This document shows positions 62,381-64,000 of a DNA stretch of 64,000 nt, in pieces. How positions within the stretch are numbered: position 1 is the first letter of the stretch; every line of letters starts with the position of its first letter. The position numbers were made by a program, and so were the translations under genes. The DNA comes from Chloroflexia bacterium SDU3-3 (GTDB lineage: Bacteria > Chloroflexota > Chloroflexia > Chloroflexales > Roseiflexaceae), in assembly GCA_009268125.1 (NCBI GenBank), contig WBOU01000005.1, positions 186,001 to 250,000 on the forward strand, read 5' to 3'. The notes under the pieces were generated by a model. It was given only the letters and a program-made list of their open reading frames with translations. It searched no databases and was not told the origin of the DNA.

Positions 62381-63646
62381 CTAGGGGTAGATGCCGCGCG
62401 TGATCGTGGCATCGGCCACGCGGCGCACCGCCAGCAGGTAGGCGGCCATGCGCAGCGGGATGCGCCGCTCGCGGGCGAGCGTGCTGACCTGCTGGTAGGC
62501 CCCCACCATGATCCGCTCCAGCTTGGCGTTCACATCCTGCTCATCCCAGAAGAACGACTGGAGGCCCTGGACCCACTCGAAGTAGCTGACCACCACGCCG
62601 CCGGCGTTGGCCAGGATGTCGGGCACCACGGTGATGCCGCGCTCGGCAAAGATGGCGTCGGCACCGGGGGTGGTGGGGCCGTTGGCACCCTCGACGATGG
62701 CGCGGGCGCGGATGCGGCTGGCGTTCTGCTCGGTGAGCTGGTTCTCTAGCGCGGCGGGCACCAGCACGTCGCAGGGCAGCTCCAGCAGCTCGGCGTTCGA
62801 GACACGCTCGACCCCAGGTGCGGCGTAGCCCTCCAGCAGGCGGCGCGGGTGGGCCGCCACATGGGCCTGCATCGCCGCCAGATCCAGCCCACCCGCGCAG
62901 TAGTAGCCACCGCTGGCGTCGCTCACCGCCACCACCTTGCAGCCCAGCGACTGGATGAGCCGCGCCGCCGTGCCGCCCACGTTGCCAAAGCCCTGCACCA
63001 CCACCCGCAGGCGGCTCGGCTCCAGCCCCTGCTCGGCGGCCAGCTCGCGCAGCATCAGGCTGACGCCGCGCCCGGTGGCGTCGCTGCGCCCTAGCGAGCC
63101 GCCGATGCCGATCGGCTTGCCGGTGATCACCGAGGGCACGGTGTGGCCCGCGTGCATGGAGATCGTGTCCATGATCCAGGCCATAACCTGGGCGTTGGTG
63201 TTCACATCCGGCGCGGGGATGTCTTTATCGGCTCCGATCAGCACGCTGATCTCGGAGGCGAAGCGGCGGGTCAGCCGCTCAAGCTCGTGGATGGAGAGGC
63301 CCGCCGGGTCGACGACCACGCCGCCCTTCGCGCCGCCGTAGGGGATGTTCACCAGGGCGCACTTCCATGTCATCCACATGGCCAGGGCGCGCACCTCATC
63401 CAGGTCGACCGACGGGTGGTAGCGGATGCCGCCCTTGGCCGGGCCGCGCGCCAGGTTGTGCTGCACGCGGTAGCCGGTGAACACGCGGGTCGCGCCGCTG
63501 TCGAGCTTCACCGGGAAGGTGACCGTCAGCTCGCGGTTGGGGACACGGAGGATGTCGCGGATGCCCTGGGGGAGATCGAGCAGCTCGGCAGCGCGGTCGA
63601 ACTGCTGCTGCGCGATCAGGAAAGGATTCTTCAGCTCGGACGTCAT
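62381..63646 (-). CDS. gdhA: Glutamate dehydrogenase (Glu/Leu/Phe/Val dehydrogenase family)
   Basis: 421 residues from ATG 63646 (MTSELKNPFLIAQQQF), with GGAGG nine bases upstream; the longer frame upstream crosses repeat DNA. The N-terminal domain has GGIRYHPSVDLDEVRALAMW, CALVNIPYGGAKGG (catalytic Lys region) and IPAPDVNTNAQVMAWIMD. The NAD(P)-binding domain has VVQGFGNVGGTAARL. Length and motifs fit the hexameric small-subunit GDH. It interconverts glutamate and 2-oxoglutarate plus ammonium, consistent with the two nearby ammonium transporters. It is monocistronic with its own terminator. Confidence 0.95.
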   Translation of the reverse strand: MTSELKNPFLIAQQQFDRAAELLDLPQGIRDILRVPNRELTVTFPVKLDSGATRVFTGYRVQHNLARGPAKGGIRYHPSVDLDEVRALAMWMTWKCALVNIPYGGAKGGVVVDPAGLSIHELERLTRRFASEISVLIGADKDIPAPDVNTNAQVMAWIMDTISMHAGHTVPSVITGKPIGIGGSLGRSDATGRGVSLMLRELAAEQGLEPSRLRVVVQGFGNVGGTAARLIQSLGCKVVAVSDASGGYYCAGGLDLAAMQAHVAAHPRRLLEGYAAPGVERVSNAELLELPCDVLVPAALENQLTEQNASRIRARAIVEGANGPTTPGADAIFAERGITVVPDILANAGGVVVSYFEWVQGLQSFFWDEQDVNAKLERIMVGAYQQVSTLARERRIPLRMAAYLLAVRRVADATITRGIYP

Positions 63647-64000
63647 TGTCTTCGCCTCCACACGATGAGATGGTTCATGACACTTGTCTAGCTTCCCGCC
63701 CACATACTTTGTGAGCGGTGTCTCAACGTACCACGAAAAAAGCCATTTCGCAAGGGTCGGACGCCAAAGGAACACAAGAATACCACGAAGACGCGAGGGC
63801 ACGAAGGAAAAAAAGACGGTTTTACCACCAAGGCTCCAAGGAACACAAGAGACCAATACCACGAAGGCGCGAAGGGCAACGGGTGATTGGATTCATACAC
63901 AGCCAACCCTGCACCCTAGCCCATGCGGCAAAGCTATGGCTGTTTTGATGAGCATAGGAATATATCATCACTTTAACGCTCGTATCGTATACGTTTTGGG
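63647..64000. repeat. Intergenic end of window with two dispersed-repeat copies
   Basis: The gdh promoter region is followed by two adjacent copies of the dispersed repeat: one at about 63760-63810 (ACGCCAAAGGAACACAAG / ATACCACGAAGACGCGAGG) and one at about 63820-63876 (TTTACCACCAAGGCTCCAAG / ATACCACGAAGGCGCGAAGG). The last ~100 bases are AT-rich, with nothing recognised. Confidence 0.6.

Overview
The window looks like chromosomal DNA from a GC-rich member of the Chloroflexota, probably class Chloroflexia. This is inferred from combined characters: a T-box leader on ileS, a type-2 isoleucyl-tRNA synthetase, a LysW-type peptidase, large secreted proteins ending in a short LP[LI]-containing basic tail, and dispersed 'accacgaaggcgcgaagg' intergenic repeats. 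No 16S or marker search could be run, so the assignment is moderate. No rRNA, tRNA, CRISPR array, transposase or integrase was found.

Region 1 (1-23.3 kb) is a cell-surface polysaccharide cluster. Two AT-richer membrane proteins share a C-terminal beta domain. They precede a Wzt-type ABC ATPase, a WsaE-like methyltransferase/coiled-coil/double GT2 fusion and a WsaF-like glycosyltransferase. Next come a GT39-type membrane protein with three 112-residue repeats, two GT4 enzymes, a DPM1-like GT2, a GT2-GT4 fusion, another GT2, an NAD-dependent epimerase, a secreted clan-A-like glycoside hydrolase on the minus strand, and a second PMT-type membrane glycosyltransferase. The order fits polymer synthesis, capping, ABC export and decoration. 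The Wzm permease is not in the window.

Region 2 (23.4-43.5 kb) holds housekeeping and orphan genes: a GH13 enzyme, a large PP2C-like protein lacking its metal-binding Asp motifs, dnaE, an orphan DNA methylase-like gene, a mercaptopyruvate sulfurtransferase, a secreted repeat protein, a T-box-controlled ileS with a GxHH instead of HxGH signature, a duplicated-domain lipoprotein, and a coiled-coil-like protein preceded by a 12-copy 21-bp tandem repeat.

Region 3 (44-52.8 kb) is a minus-strand run of three secreted proteases (S8, M6, S8). Each ends in the same kind of C-terminal tail.

Region 4 (53.4-64 kb) has tatA, obg and a LysK-like peptidase. A nitrogen/ion block follows: amt, an unrecognised 49-residue membrane peptide, a CPA2-type antiporter, a second amt, an Rrf2 regulator coupled to a CheY-like protein, and glutamate dehydrogenase. 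The leaders of the first amt and the antiporter carry terminator-like hairpins close to the start codon, which suggests transcription attenuation.

Most promising for novelty: the cap/ruler/polymerase fusion beside Wzt, the shared C-terminal tail of the secreted proteins, the GxHH IleRS, the amt-associated small membrane protein with its attenuator, and the 21-bp repeat that reads as a perfect heptad coil on the minus strand.
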